Of a stretch of DNA of 64,000 nucleotides, positions 37,077 to 49,699 are shown one piece after another. The DNA lies in contig CM052362.1 of assembly GCA_028551475.1 (NCBI GenBank), positions 7,811,354-7,875,353 of the forward strand, given 5' to 3'. The notes beneath the pieces were generated by a model, which worked only from the letters and a program-made list of their open reading frames with translations, made no database searches and had not been told where the DNA came from. The DNA is from Casuarina equisetifolia (taxonomy: Eukaryota; Streptophyta; Magnoliopsida; Fagales; Casuarinaceae). Every line of letters begins with the position of its first letter. Position 1 is the first letter of the stretch. The position numbers and the translations under genes are program-made.

Positions 37077-40000
37077 ATGTTGCAGCTTTCGATTCAGCGA
37101 GGTTGATTTAGTGAATGGAACCGTATTTCATCCTCGTTTTCCTTATCTGAGATGCTGGTTCTCATCGTTTGTGTGGGTTTTGTGTTGCAGTGAGGTCTTT
37201 GAATTTGAAGGCCTTGAGGCCTCAGATTCTCGCTTTGAGGAACTCTGGTTTCTCTACGGCCACCGAGCACTCTTCCAAGCAGCCTCCCCCTCCGGTAATC
37301 ATAAGGCCTCTTTGTTTCCCTGGAAAAGCGTTCACCGGAAGATATGCTTAAATACAGATACTTCATTAGCATATCCATCTTGGACGCGCATGTCTTTATG
37401 GGTTTCGTCTTTGCATGTGTATAGCTCATACACTGTAAAAGCAATTGAAGTGAAAGTGGAAATTCTTGAGCTGAGATGTAATCTTTATTTGGTTCGGCGA
37501 TGTGTGTCGATTTTGGCCTCGCATGTTGCATGTTTATGTAAAACGTTGCACAAATTTGGATCAAAGATTAAAACATATTCTTCTGTTTGGACTAATTAGT
37601 TTATAACGTTCAGTTTTATCATGGCGAAGTCGAGGTATTAGAATGTCTTTGTTTAAAAGTTCTTTCTTTTTTATTTTTATTTTATTTTTTAAAACCTCGT
37701 GGATATGTTGCTTGGATGCTGCTTGCATTTGATATTCTCCATTCTCTCCTTTCATTAACTGTTTCTATTTTTTCAGAGGGTTCCGAATCTTATTGGAGGT
37801 TCTTTTGTTGATTCACAATCACCAGCTTTCATTGATGTTATAAATCCTGTAAGCATAAAACGCATCTCCCTCCCTGCTGTTGTGATTACTCTTTATATTT
37901 TATTAGTGGAAGTTCATGCCTTTCTGGGGTCTAACTCGTTTATAATATGGAGTAGGCAACACAAGAAGTTGTTTCACAGGTTCCACTGACAACAAATGAA
38001 GAGTTCAAAGCTGCAGTATCTGCAGCAAAGCGTGCTTTTCCATCGTGGCGTACTACCCCTGTTACTACCCGTCAACGTGTGATGTTGAAGCTACAAGAGC
38101 TTATTAGGAGAGACATTGTAAGTTTTCCTAACTATTTGATATCTTACTTAATATTTCACTTCCACTTGGTTTTCAAAAAAGTGGTAAATGAGTTATAAAA
38201 ATCACTTGTCATTGTATCAGGATAAGCTCGCCTTAAACATTACAACTGAACAGGGGAAGACATTAAAGGACGCTCATGGAGATGTGTTCCGTGGGCTCGG
38301 TTAGAGTTCTCTTATTTCTTTCTGTTCTTTAAGAATAATTTTTTTCAGTCTTTTAGTGATTTTGCTCATTTAAGGATGGCAGACCTTGCTACTGTCTTTG
38401 TTTTCCTCCTGCAGAGGTGGTTGAGCATGCTTGTGGAATGGCATCTCTGCAAATGGGGGAATATCTTTCCAATGTATCAAATGGAATTGATACCTTCAGC
38501 ATTCGTGAGCCACTTGGTGTCTGTGCTGGGATTTGCCCCTTTAACTTTCCAGCGATGATTCCTTTATGGGTAAGCCTGCCTGCGGTATTGTTTTCTCCTG
38601 TCAGTTCCTTGCTAGACCAGTTCATTCTCTTTCCGTTCTTGCTTATTAGAATGCATAATGTGTCACAACAGCTACTGTTCATAAGGTTGAGACTTCATTT
38701 ATTGAAGTCATGGTTGAGATGCAGAGCACAATTTGCTTGAATGACATCTAATACATTATTTCTTTTCTGTGTTCTCTTTCTCTCAGTTGGATGAGTGAAT
38801 TTGTTTTCACCAGTGGTTCTGATTTAAAACATATATTCACGTATATATATATATGCTCACACATATTCATACATATGTATGCAACAAGTAAAAGAAGGTG
38901 GGGGGGGGGGGGGGTAGGAATCGAAAAATAGAAGCTATCGTACCGCTAAGCATAATGATGTATGAAAAAAAGGGTGGGAAATTCTAGGCTAAATGTTCTA
39001 AAAACTGTTGAAAGGCCAATACTAAAATGAAGCTCTTGTTTAGGTGCTTATGGTCTTTCTGTGTTGGGAATCTTGACTCTTGAACTCCCATAGTGGAATG
39101 CAATATAGCATCTCTCATTCTTGCTTCCACTGTACCTTCCGGTATTCCTGATGGAGTTTAGACATGGTTTATAAATGGGCTCTCATTTTTGACAAAATTA
39201 TATTAGGTCCATGTTATAATGTTTTCATTTCAGCTTGATAATTGCTCATTGCAACACATTTGTTAGTTTTCTATCTGTCTGTGGATCAAGCAATGCTGAA
39301 TCCTCTTCCATAGTTTCCTAGTAAAATAGCTGCTCTGCTTTCTGTTTTGCTTCTGCTAAAGTTAAGCAGAACTTAGAAGCCTTAAAGAATGTTATTTCTC
39401 ACAGGCATAAAATCACTAGTTGGATTTTGGTTTAATTTGACAACTCTTCAGTAGTATTTTTTAAGTGCTTAAACATTGGCTTTCAAATTCCTTAGTGTAT
39501 GCTTCATAATATTTTGCAGATGTTCCCTGTTGCAGTTACGTGTGGGAATACCTTTGTATTAAAGCCATCTGAAAAGGATCCAGGTGATTCTTTTCTTCTT
39601 ATTTGTGTAGTGTACCAGTTTCATAATATTATTTCCTTCATGAAACCATGTTTATATAATTGTCCAAAAGGATTCAAATTTTTTCTTTGTACTTGGATAT
39701 GTTTGGGCATTATTATGATGTATTGCCTATAGGATATGCCCTGGTCTGTAGCATGTGCCACTTAGGATTGATAATTGTTTTGGAGTCTTGATCAATTTTT
39801 CATTGATTAAATATTTGTTTAGATGATTTCTGTTGGTGTTGTGATGCCTTATATCTCTATATATTCTTGGCTTGTGGCTAGCAAGCACTGTGCATACAGC
39901 TTGTTAGAAAGCAATTAATAGCTTATAATTTTTATCATCTTTTGGTGAACATATCCATAATTTCTCAAAGCATTTTTTAGTAATGTTAGGGCATCCAAAA

Positions 40001-43000
40001 CTGCTGGAACATTAATTCCTTGCTGAGTTTCCCAAAGCAGGTTATAGTTACTACAAAAATTGAATATTATCAGAGGGATCTGTATAGCACATTTCTCATT
40101 AAATAATACATCATCTAAATCTTCTGTCCTAAGGTCTCAAATTTTGTACATTATATTTTGCATATGGGAGGTCATAGTTTTCTTGGCTTGCATGTCAATC
40201 AGGGCTTCCTCTGCATGTTAATGTTTTGTGTTTTATGTATGTGTTGCTTTTACACATGGAGTTATGATTAATTTTCCATGTTTCTATTTAAAAGTAATAT
40301 AGTTTTTTGCCTTTTCTTTTCAGGGGCCTCTATAATGCTTGCGGAGTTGGCAATGGAGGCTGGTTTGCCTGATGGTGTCTTAAATGTTGTTCATGGCACC
40401 AACGTACGCTCTTTACTTGAATCATATTTACTAGCTGTTGGTGTACTCTACTCATTCCAAGTTAATGCAGTCAAGGACCGATGTGCGATAACCTCTGAGC
40501 CTTCATGGTTAAAATGAGGAAGATATAAAGTTGAACGTGTGTGCTTAATGACTCAATGATATGTGTGTATGAAATATAGCTTATGGAGCGTGAACCTCTG
40601 TTTTGTTTCTTAATCTTGTTAAATGTTTCAAAGACATGAAATTGCAATATAAATTTTATGCTTTATCACTAATATGGGTCTCGTAAGGAATTGTTTTTTT
40701 AGTATTATTTCAATTTTGTGACAGGATATTGTTAATGCTATTTGTGATGATGAAGATGTCAGAGCTGTATCATTCGTTGGTTCTAATACTGTAAGCTATC
40801 TCAAGGCATTCATTTCATGAACCTTGCTTCAATGCTTTTGTTTATCAGTTTATGCAACCCTTTATAATCCTGTTATACCTGTAGCTTTATAGTACATTTT
40901 GGGGTTTACAAGGTGGTTCACATAAGTAGATACAAAAAAGTATTTTTTGCTTTCTTGTTAAGTGGTGAAAATGGCCTTTTGTGAGTACATGACAAAAATT
41001 ATCAGCCCTCTACCAAGTTTATTGTTGAGTTGCCTGATGAAAAAGAGTTTTCTTGTATTCTTTATTCCCAGCGTGTCATAAATGGAAGAGAGAAAATTCT
41101 GTTTCTACTTTGTTGATAGGAGGACTTAAATGAAGAGAAGACGTTATTCTTCTCTTCTTCTATCTTCTACTACAGGAGACTCCCTCTTGTTTACAAGGAA
41201 GAAAAAGAGTTTGGTGGAGAAGTTATCTACCATCTCCTGTGGTTTCCAAGGAACATGATCATCAAATCTCAGAGTCAATGCTCTTGGAGACTGCCTTACT
41301 ACTGAACCAAACTTTGAAGCAGCAGATCCACCAAATACAGTAAGAGCTGCTAGAAGTTTGGCAGTGAATTTGGCTATAGATGAAGCAAAATCAGTGTAAA
41401 TACAGCAGTGTAGATCAAGCATCTGAGGAAAGTGCTCGGGAGACTTGTTCTTTTCCTTAAAAGTTGATTACTTGGCAAATTAGTGGATACCGAGTGTTTG
41501 GAAGATTTTATTGGTGGATATTTCAGTAAAAAAAAATTCAAGTGGCACAGGATTGAGAATAAACCAGCTTTTAGAAAAAGTTATTATGGTTAAAGAGGAC
41601 AGTAATTTATTTCTTGTGACATTTGATGTAGAAGTTCAAGAATAGTTTACAAGAGCAAGATTATTCGTTAGTGCTTGTTTATAGCATAAAGGTCAGAGGT
41701 GTATCTCCTGACTTCCTTTTATCTAAAGACTTCTAATTACCTTAAGATTAGGATACTTTTTAAGATTATTAAGTTTATATTACTTAATAGAAATGAAATT
41801 TCTTTATTCTTTCTTCCTTGTGTTAGCCAGGATTTAAGAGAGTAGAGTGTTCTTCCTCTTTTTCTAGGTGACTTATTTGTTCTTGGTAAAGAAGCTCGTA
41901 GGAATGTTTTCAGGAATATCTAAATTTTGCCCTTCTCACATTGTTGTGCAAGTCTGGCTGTAAGAACAGGGTTGAGAGTATAATTGTACATTGAAGATCC
42001 ACCTGGGTTGTGGATTCTATTATAGTAGTAGAAGCCTTCCTCGTTGTTGTTTCCCAGCCTTGATCCATCCACCTTTAGATAAGTTAAGTCTATCCCAAGA
42101 ATTTGTGATTTGGACACTGTTACTGCTTCTGTGCTAGAGGTGTTGTTGAAATTCATTTTGAGATCTAGGTGGTGTTTTATTGTCAATGATGAGTACTTTT
42201 TGGCCCTCCATAATATGTTTCTAAATATTTCTTAGATATTCAGTTACGTTCTTATTTTTATATCAGGCTGGAATGCACATATATGCAAGAGCATCAGCTA
42301 AAGGGAAGCGCGTTCAGGCAAGTGTTACTTCTACATCAGTAGAGAAGTATACAATTTCTTTTACAAGCTATGTGGTTGCTTTTATATCAATGAAACAAGT
42401 ACAGTTGAAATGAATTAGCTATTCGTTTCAATCTTCTCTTCAGTCCAATATGGGGGCTAAAAATCATGCAATTGTCATGCCTGATGCAAGTGTGGATGCA
42501 ACATTAAATGCTATAATTGCTGCTGGTTTTGGTGCTGCTGGACAAAGGTGCATGGCACTCAGCACAGTTGTTTTTGTTGGGGGCTTAAAGTCTTGGTAAT
42601 ATGCTTTGTTTCCCTGCTCGCTTTATTTAATTACATTTCTCTCATATTCATCTGCTTTTTCATTACTGTTGGTATTCTTGTTTATTCTTTTGGAGATGGT
42701 GTTGTAGAGTTTTCTAGTTGACAAGGGTAGATGCATGTCATGGAAGCTTCATTTATTTGTCATCTTCCTTTGTTGAGTGGCTCCACTTGTAGTCTTTCTC
42801 CTCAACCATTTTCTGCTTGAAACAATTCTCAATATCTACTTCAGTTAGTGTCTTCAAAAAAGATTCACATTGAGGATTATAAGTACATGTTCTTTTTCTT
42901 ACATAGATGTAAGATGGAAAATGTATGTAGACATTGGCGTATGTGTAGCTTTCAAATTTTTCTTGAAGTCCCAGGAGACCCCTGACTGAGTTGTGAATGC

Positions 43001-45469
43001 TCCAGATGGGTTTGCTGGTTATTTTTCCCATCTTTTTCTAGTGAGGGCTACTGAGTTCACTACTATGTTAGGCATAGTACCTATTTCATGTTATACCAAC
43101 TACCCAGTTGAGATAAAAATTAGAAACTATAAGAATCTTTCAAGATCTAAGAGGGTGTACCTCTTCTTTTATTAACATGTGTGTCAGCATGCCATATATC
43201 ATTCCTATTAGATATATTTCACGCCATAGAGACATTGTCTCATACTGCTATTCTACGTTTCTGTGCCTTTCCATGTAAAGTGGGTGGTCTAAGACTTTAA
43301 GCTATAGTTGACATGAGAAGCTTTTGCTGTAAAACGAAGGAGCAATCCATTTGAACTCTTTTCAGGGAAAATAAACTGGTGGAGTGTGCCAAGGCTCTTA
43401 AAGTAAATTCTGGAACAGAACCCAATACAGACCTTGGTCCAGTAATTAGCAAACAGGTATTTTCATATCTTTTGCTTACTCCAGACAACAAATTCTGGCT
43501 TTAAGTGAGTTGAAAATTTACTCACTTCCCATTAAATTTTACCATTTGCAGGCAAAGGAACGAATACACAGATTAATTCAAAGTGGTGTTGAAAGTGGTG
43601 CCAGACTACCGCTTGATGGGAGAAATTTAATGGTACAGTTTGTTATCTTTAATTTTCTATTTTCTTTATCTATTGCTATAACTGTAATTTTTATAGTTCT
43701 CCTTTTAGGAAATACTTGTGTATGTAACTAACAGCATCATGACTAAATATTGTAAGATGAAGGAACTGAGGTGAGTGAGTGAGCCAGAATTCTAATGACT
43801 TTGACAGAGAGCAAAATATTTTACAAACGGTTCAATATGTTAGGTGATTGAAGACAGACAATGCTACATACACTTTAAAGGAGAACAAATTGTCGACATC
43901 AACGCATAAAATCTTAATTACAACTTCTTTTAAAGGCTCGTCTTCATTGCGCATGAAGTTCTGAATAGTTTACCTTTATATCAAATTTAACTTCCTCTGA
44001 GCATGGAAGCACTCTCAGCATGAATGGAAGCTATAAGGACCTCTGACAGATAATGGAAAAGAATGTCACCACGTGTTTGAGGAGGTTTGAGCAATAGATT
44101 TGTGTGACTAATTTATAACAACTTTCATTTTAACCGTTTCTCAAATTACTTTCTTTGAGCTTAAATTATAGCTGTTCTGGTAATATGAAGTGGGAAAAAG
44201 AAATTTAAGAAGTTGGTATATGAATTTCGTCCTCAAGAGTGATAGGGGTTGGTGCTTGAGAGGGATTCTCGTTTTCTTTATTTAAATTATTCAGAAGCTG
44301 GTCCACTAAGTAACTTATCCATAATCTTAAAATAGGTTCCTGGATATGAGCATGGTAATTTTATTGGTCCCACAATCCTATCAAATGTCACAGCAGACAT
44401 GGAGTGCTACAAGGTATCTTATTATTTTCCTTTCTCCTTTCATTTTATTCTATTCTTTCCCTACTGCGGTCAAATTGTACCCTGCGATTCCTACGGACAA
44501 AAAGAGTTTCACCTTTGATTTAGGAACAAAAATGACCTCTCTTGATTTCTGCATTTGCAGGAGGAAATTTTTGGGCCAGTTCTTCTTTGCATGGAGGTGT
44601 GTTCGGTACTCCATTGTTATTAGCTAAGTGGATATTCCATTGTTCAGTATTGAGATATTTTGACATCCCTTTATTTTTTCTCCCAACAGGCTGATAGCTT
44701 TGAAGAGGCCATAAACATTGTTAACAGAAACAAGTACTTCATTTAATTTGCTCTCTTTCCTGTATAAATTAACCTTCTTTTCCCCTCCCTTAAAAAAGCA
44801 ATACTTGTGATATGCATTTGACTTTTTTCCTTCTGAGGTAGATATGGCAATGGCGCTTCTATATTTACCACATCAGGGGCAGCTGCTAGGAAGTTTCAGA
44901 CCGACATTGAGGCTGGTCAGGTAAGGTTATTTTTTGGGGCAGGTCCAGCTTGCTTTCAGAATAAAATTAACAGCATGGGTAGAGGTTCTTGCAAATAGAA
45001 ACTGGATAGAAAGCTGATTTTTTAGCTTAATAATTCAGTCATTTGCATAGCATGATGGAAATGCATTACCATATTGGTTATCTAAATCCTCAAACTACAG
45101 TTTTGCCAACTGCAAGCTCATTCCTGCGATGATTGAATATGCATGTCGAACTGTAACTTGTTCTGGGTTTGACTCAGGTTGGGATCAATGTTCCTATCCC
45201 AGTTCCTTTGCCTTTCTTCTCATTTACTGGCTCTAAGGCATCATTCGCAGGCGACCTCAACTTCTATGGTGAAATCTCCTAACAAGCATAAATTTTTGTT
45301 TCACTGTAGTGGTTGCTTAAGTTTGGGGAATGATAGATATTGTTTCGACCATACAGGCAAGGCTGGAGTTAATTTTTACACCCAGATCAAAACAGTAACT
45401 CAGCAATGGAAGGATTTACGAGGTGGCAGCGGACTTAACCTGGCGATGCCGACTTCCCAGAAGACATAA
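37077..45469 (+). CDS. ALDH6B2: Methylmalonate-semialdehyde dehydrogenase [acylating], mitochondrial (complete downstream copy)
   Basis: A 19-exon, 540-aa enzyme of mitochondrial valine and pyrimidine catabolism. Exons: 37077-37101, 37191-37294, 37777-37848, 37956-38117, 38221-38299, 38415-38569, 39520-39583, 40324-40403, 40725-40790, 42267-42317, 42444-42595, 43366-43456, 43552-43632, 44336-44413, 44561-44596, 44690-44733, 44842-44920, 45178-45268, 45357-45469. The total is 1,623 nt and every phase fits. The first 42 residues ([20 protein letters not shown]...) are basic and Ser/Leu-rich, a mitochondrial presequence. Then come [13 protein letters not shown], the family segment [19 protein letters not shown], a cofactor loop SFVGSNT, and catalytic Cys in [11 protein letters not shown]. 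The C-terminus is MPTSQKT, as in other plant ALDH6B2 proteins. Intron 10 uses a GC donor (CAG|GCAAGT). It is the likely functional housekeeping copy and is transcribed toward the UGT gene. Confidence 0.95.
38900..38914 (+). repeat. Poly-G run in intron 6
   Basis: G15 preceded by an (AT)n microsatellite at about 38843-38855. Confidence 0.8.
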
Positions 45470-45774
45470 TTGACAAAAGGCTTGTAAAAGTTTGTTCTAA
45501 TAACTTCCTTTTTTTCTTTTTTCTTTTTCCTTCCCAGCCACGGGGGAACTTTCTGTTGACTGCAATAAATCAGTTGGTGGTCTTCATCATTGATCATCCC
45601 TTTCACTATTCTCCTCTCCCGTTGTTACTGTTATTAATGACTTCTAAACAGAATTATTAGATTTAATACAAATGTCAAAGAAAGAAGCATAACAAGTGAA
45701 AGCGACGAAGCTGCAGCTATGAAAACACTGGATTAAATAACATCTTATCTCAGATTTAAATAAATTGCCAAATG

Positions 45775-47148
45775 TCAAGACGCAGTAATTAGATCGACCA
45801 GCCCGCTGAGGTCTTCTGTAGTACTACTAGCAGCTTTCATCACAACCTCTCTGAGAGCTTCAGCCTTCTCCCTAATCAACTGACCTTGCTCGTCTCTCAA
45901 AACGAGTTCCAAGCTCTTGAGCAGCCAATCTTTTGTGATTACACGTCCCTCAACTTTGAGACCAACCCCCCAAACCTCCATCACCCGTCCAATCATGTGC
46001 TGATCGCCGAAAAATGGCCTGCCGATCAGTGGCACCCCATTCGCAATACTCTCGGAAACCGAGTTTGCTCCACAGTGAGTCACAAACACACCGATAGAAG
46101 GATGTGCCAATACTTGCGTCTGAGGTGTCCATGGAACTACTTTTCCGTGCGTCCTAGTCTTCTCGAGAAACCCTTTCGGCAAGAGTTCTTTGGAGTTATC
46201 ATTAAGAGACCATAGGAATGGAACTTTACACTCTTGGAGGGCCTCCGCTACTGCTATTAGCTCCTGATGAGGCAGCGAAGCCACAGTTCCAAAGGCAAGA
46301 TACGCAACCGACCTTGATTTTTGTCCTTCCAACCATGACAAGCAGCCCGTTAGATCCGAACTAGACGGTGGCAAAGGCGGCGCTGGCAATGGTAGGGACA
46401 CAAATCCCACATAAATTACGTCCTGAAACTTTGATCTGAGATCTTGGCTGAGACCGGGAGGGTTTAGTTCTTCAAAAAATTTCATAACAACAGCAGTAGC
46501 TCGAGTTAGAACTGATCCCATTTCACGCAGTGTGCGTAAAAATAGAGGCTCGTCCTCCTCCCCTGTGATCAGCACCTCTTCCGGTAAGTCAACAAAACGC
46601 ATGGCAGAAAATCCTGGAATAAAATCCAGTGTCCCAGTACCATCGCCACCATTACTAACAAAACGCTCACGAATGAGGTCCGTATAAAAGTGGGCGGAGA
46701 GACAGCATGGATAACTAATCCACGCCGCGATCCATGGAACTTTCAAATCCTCAGCAATCTCAGCAGCAGAAGTCAAGAACGCATCCGAGAGCAAGCAGGT
46801 GATTCTCTTACCAGTCTCTGCAGCTGCAATGTCTATACTCCTTTTGAAGTTCTCCGGCGTGGCCTGAAGGAAAAGGTTCACAGGCTCTAGGGGGTTTCCC
46901 GTGAATACGTGACCCTCAGGCACTCCCTCTGCCACTTCATAGAACTTTATGTTGGCTGGAACGGCCGCAGCACTGGATTTAGATAAGAGTGACTGTGTGG
47001 ACTTTGCCGAGCTAAAAAATGAAAAGTGAACGCTTGGGGCAGCGCTCGCCACTTTGCGGAGCAGATTTAGAGTAAAAAGCGGGTGGCTGGTGAATGGGAA
47101 AGCCAACACGGCTACATGCTTCTCCTGAGAGCTCTTGGTCAGAGGCAT
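45775..47148 (-). CDS. UDP-glycosyltransferase, UGT78-like (flavonoid/anthocyanidin 3-O-glycosyltransferase)
   Basis: An intact, single-exon 457-aa family-1 glycosyltransferase that would move a sugar from UDP-sugar to the 3-OH of a flavonol or anthocyanidin in the cytosol. The catalytic His22 lies in FPFTSHPLF and the partner Asp122 in LLSDAFL. The 44-residue PSPG box runs from Trp340 to Gln383 (WTPQTQVLAHPSIGVFVTHC onward). Its last residue, Gln, is usual for UDP-glucose users. PSPG position 22, normally Trp, is Ala (HCGANS), a variant I associate with kiwifruit F3GT1-like enzymes. Sequence around RPFFGDQ and the length agree with the UGT78 clade. It is convergent with ALDH6B2, with stops about 305 bp apart. 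Donor and acceptor cannot be fixed from sequence alone. Confidence 0.9.
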   Translation of the reverse strand: MPLTKSSQEKHVAVLAFPFTSHPLFTLNLLRKVASAAPSVHFSFFSSAKSTQSLLSKSSAAAVPANIKFYEVAEGVPEGHVFTGNPLEPVNLFLQATPENFKRSIDIAAAETGKRITCLLSDAFLTSAAEIAEDLKVPWIAAWISYPCCLSAHFYTDLIRERFVSNGGDGTGTLDFIPGFSAMRFVDLPEEVLITGEEDEPLFLRTLREMGSVLTRATAVVMKFFEELNPPGLSQDLRSKFQDVIYVGFVSLPLPAPPLPPSSSDLTGCLSWLEGQKSRSVAYLAFGTVASLPHQELIAVAEALQECKVPFLWSLNDNSKELLPKGFLEKTRTHGKVVPWTPQTQVLAHPSIGVFVTHCGANSVSESIANGVPLIGRPFFGDQHMIGRVMEVWGVGLKVEGRVITKDWLLKSLELVLRDEQGQLIREKAEALREVVMKAASSTTEDLSGLVDLITAS

Positions 47149-47659
47149 GGCTGTATATTCTATATGTCCTACTTGGGATACAAGAGCAGGAGAATTCGAG
47201 AAATATCAGGTTATCATAGAAGTATTTATGATTGGCAGAATAGGACTGTTAGATGATGGAACAACAACCAGCCCGCCAAGACTTGACGATTGCGGCCAAG
47301 GCAAGGGAACCATCGAGGCTCTGCAGCCACGCAACCTAAGGTTCTCCTCTGGGGTTAAGTCCACGTCGAATCACGATAAAAGTACTAATCGGCATCCAAG
47401 ATATAAATCTCTGCGGACGTCGTTGGAGGTAATAAGTGCACTCATCTTTTCTGGTGATGAAGTTAACTTAAACGGACAAGTACGAAAAAGAATCGCTTTG
47501 CATGGTCCAAGCACATCAAAAATTTCAAAACTTCGAGAGAGTCATTGCGGCCAGGGCAAGCCCATCGTGGAGGCTTTGTAGCCATGCAACCGACCGTTCT
47601 ATGGAGTTGGGTGTATCTCAAGACCGCCGTAGAGATATTTATGTGCATCCAAAAAAAAA

Positions 47660-49699
47660 AAACGCATTCTCCTTTTTAATTTGTTTATTTATTTATTTAT
47701 TTATTTTTTATTGTTCTAACTCACACATTTTTTATTTTTTAACTCAAACACCAGAAAAGGAAAAAGTCAGAAGCCCCTTGGCTTGAGATAGACTTCTTGC
47801 ATACTTCAATAAGCGCATTCAAGAGAAAAACAAAATCCCAGGCAAACAGCTTTTATTGATTGACTTCGTATAAAAATTTCATTAGTTGAAAAAATAAACT
47901 TCTCTCGGCATGGCTCTTCATGCCACAGAGACAAGTTTGAGGCCCAGTGACACACGTGTCTATCTTTTAGTAGGCTTCCTTGGAAAGATTATAACTTCCC
48001 TACAAGAATATCCTAAATTCTCCGTGTAATTTTAAAAAGGAAAGAAAATTATATTCTTTTGTTTGTTGACATAATGATGACATATACCCAGCACTTTGGC
48101 GAAGCATGATAGACACTAAATGGGAAAAAAGAAGAATAAAAATTTAACAAAATTAAACATAAAAGTAAGTTATTTATTTTAATATATATATATATATTTA
48201 AATTCACGATTGATTATTTTCATAATAAATATATTTATTTTTAATTTCTATAAATATTTAAATTTATGATTTATTGTTTTCAGAATAAATTATTTCATAT
48301 TTTCTATAAATTGACAGAATTCAACTATTTTTTACAATTGCTATATAACAGCTAGTGCAAATATCCTCAAATTTGAATGTAATTCCAAAGAAAATAGATA
48401 GCTATTTGCTTTTTTATATAATGAAGAGATACATCTAGTTTTCGATAAAGTATAATATATTATATCCAATATAAAGCAAATTAGATCAATAAAAAGGACA
48501 CACATAGAGTTGCGATTTTTTGATTAAGGAGTCTAATATTTCATTTTTCACTTGATCAAGAGGGTACTGAATTCTCTATTCCCTACAAACATAAAACTTA
48601 TAGTAATTCATATTATCATCCTAAGAGGACACTATGTTTGTTCATAACTTTGAAGGGTAAATATGTAATTGAGCCATCTTAGTCCCTCCTTTCATGATGA
48701 TTAATCTATTAACGGTAGTCTTTAAGGTGGTTGACCAATTCTAAGGCTGGTTTTGCGTAATTAAAATTTTAGGGAACTGTGAGGAATCTTGATCCAATTG
48801 ATAATACATTTTCATGATATTGAAGGATTATTTTTTGGTGGAAGGTTACTGTTCATGAATGAAAGGTCTTAGAAAAAAAAAATCACATTATTTATAAATT
48901 AGATATATGACATTTTATCTGATACAATGAATTTCACATCCAAATTATTTGTGAAGACAATAGACATCCTAATTGTGTATTGATATATATATTTTGTTGA
49001 AGAGAACAGAAGCGGAGTAGTGTCTTCTAGCTATACAAGATAATAGACATTCAAATTTCTTTATGATCGCGTGATCCTTGCTATGCTTATAACATGCATT
49101 TTGTCCACCCTCCCCGCTCTCTTTTTATTTTTTCAATCAGCATGAGTATTTTTAGTCTTAGTATTTTTTTTTTAAAAAATTAGAAGTGTTTTCCTTGTAA
49201 TGATAAGTAAATGGTGAGTATCAAAGATACATATTGACGAAAATAAACACGCTATCTATCAAAAAGTAGCTAGCCTATTCCAAACATATTATGCATGTGT
49301 ATATGTGTGTATTTATCGATCAAATATTAGAAAAATTGGTACTTACGAGTGAGATATTTCCAGCTATTAGAAAATGCAGCAGAAACAAACATAAACTTTT
49401 TATGCTTAAACAAACAGCCAAAATAGTGAAAATAAAGAAATACTTAGGAATGTGTTGTGGGTAAGTTCACGTGTAAGGAGATTAAAGCATGGCTTCCATT
49501 AAGAGAGATGGCTTTTGTACAGCAAAAGAAAACGCGTGGTTAAGATTTTGATAAGAGCATAAGGGTTGCCGTAGGATAAACAGGGGAAGGGGCAGAGTGG
49601 AGACCAGAATTTGAAAAACCTAAAGTTTGTACGGAGTTTTGTCTCACTCTAATGAAATAAAGAAAGTCTTATTTCCCTCCAGATTCACTTATCACTACG
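47660..49699. other. UGT upstream side, no gene
   Basis: AT-rich sequence with a (TTTA)n microsatellite at about 47682-47706 and an (AT)n run at about 48183-48197. It is shared with 61130-63879 as part of the segmental duplication. Confidence 0.6.

Larger units (their letters stand above)
45644..49699. repeat. Segmental duplication, unit 1
   Basis: From CTAAACAGAATTATTAG to CTTATCACTACG this segment matches 52098-63879 once the Gypsy insertion (54031-61049) and local indels are set aside. It contains the intact UGT gene plus about 2.5 kb of its upstream side. The non-coding part just 5' of the UGT differs by about 6% and the coding part by about 3%. Confidence 0.85.

Noticed and set aside
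37094-37564. 156-codon minus-strand frame over ALDH6B2 exons 1-2
   Set aside because: It is a shadow of real exons on the other strand, with no family features.
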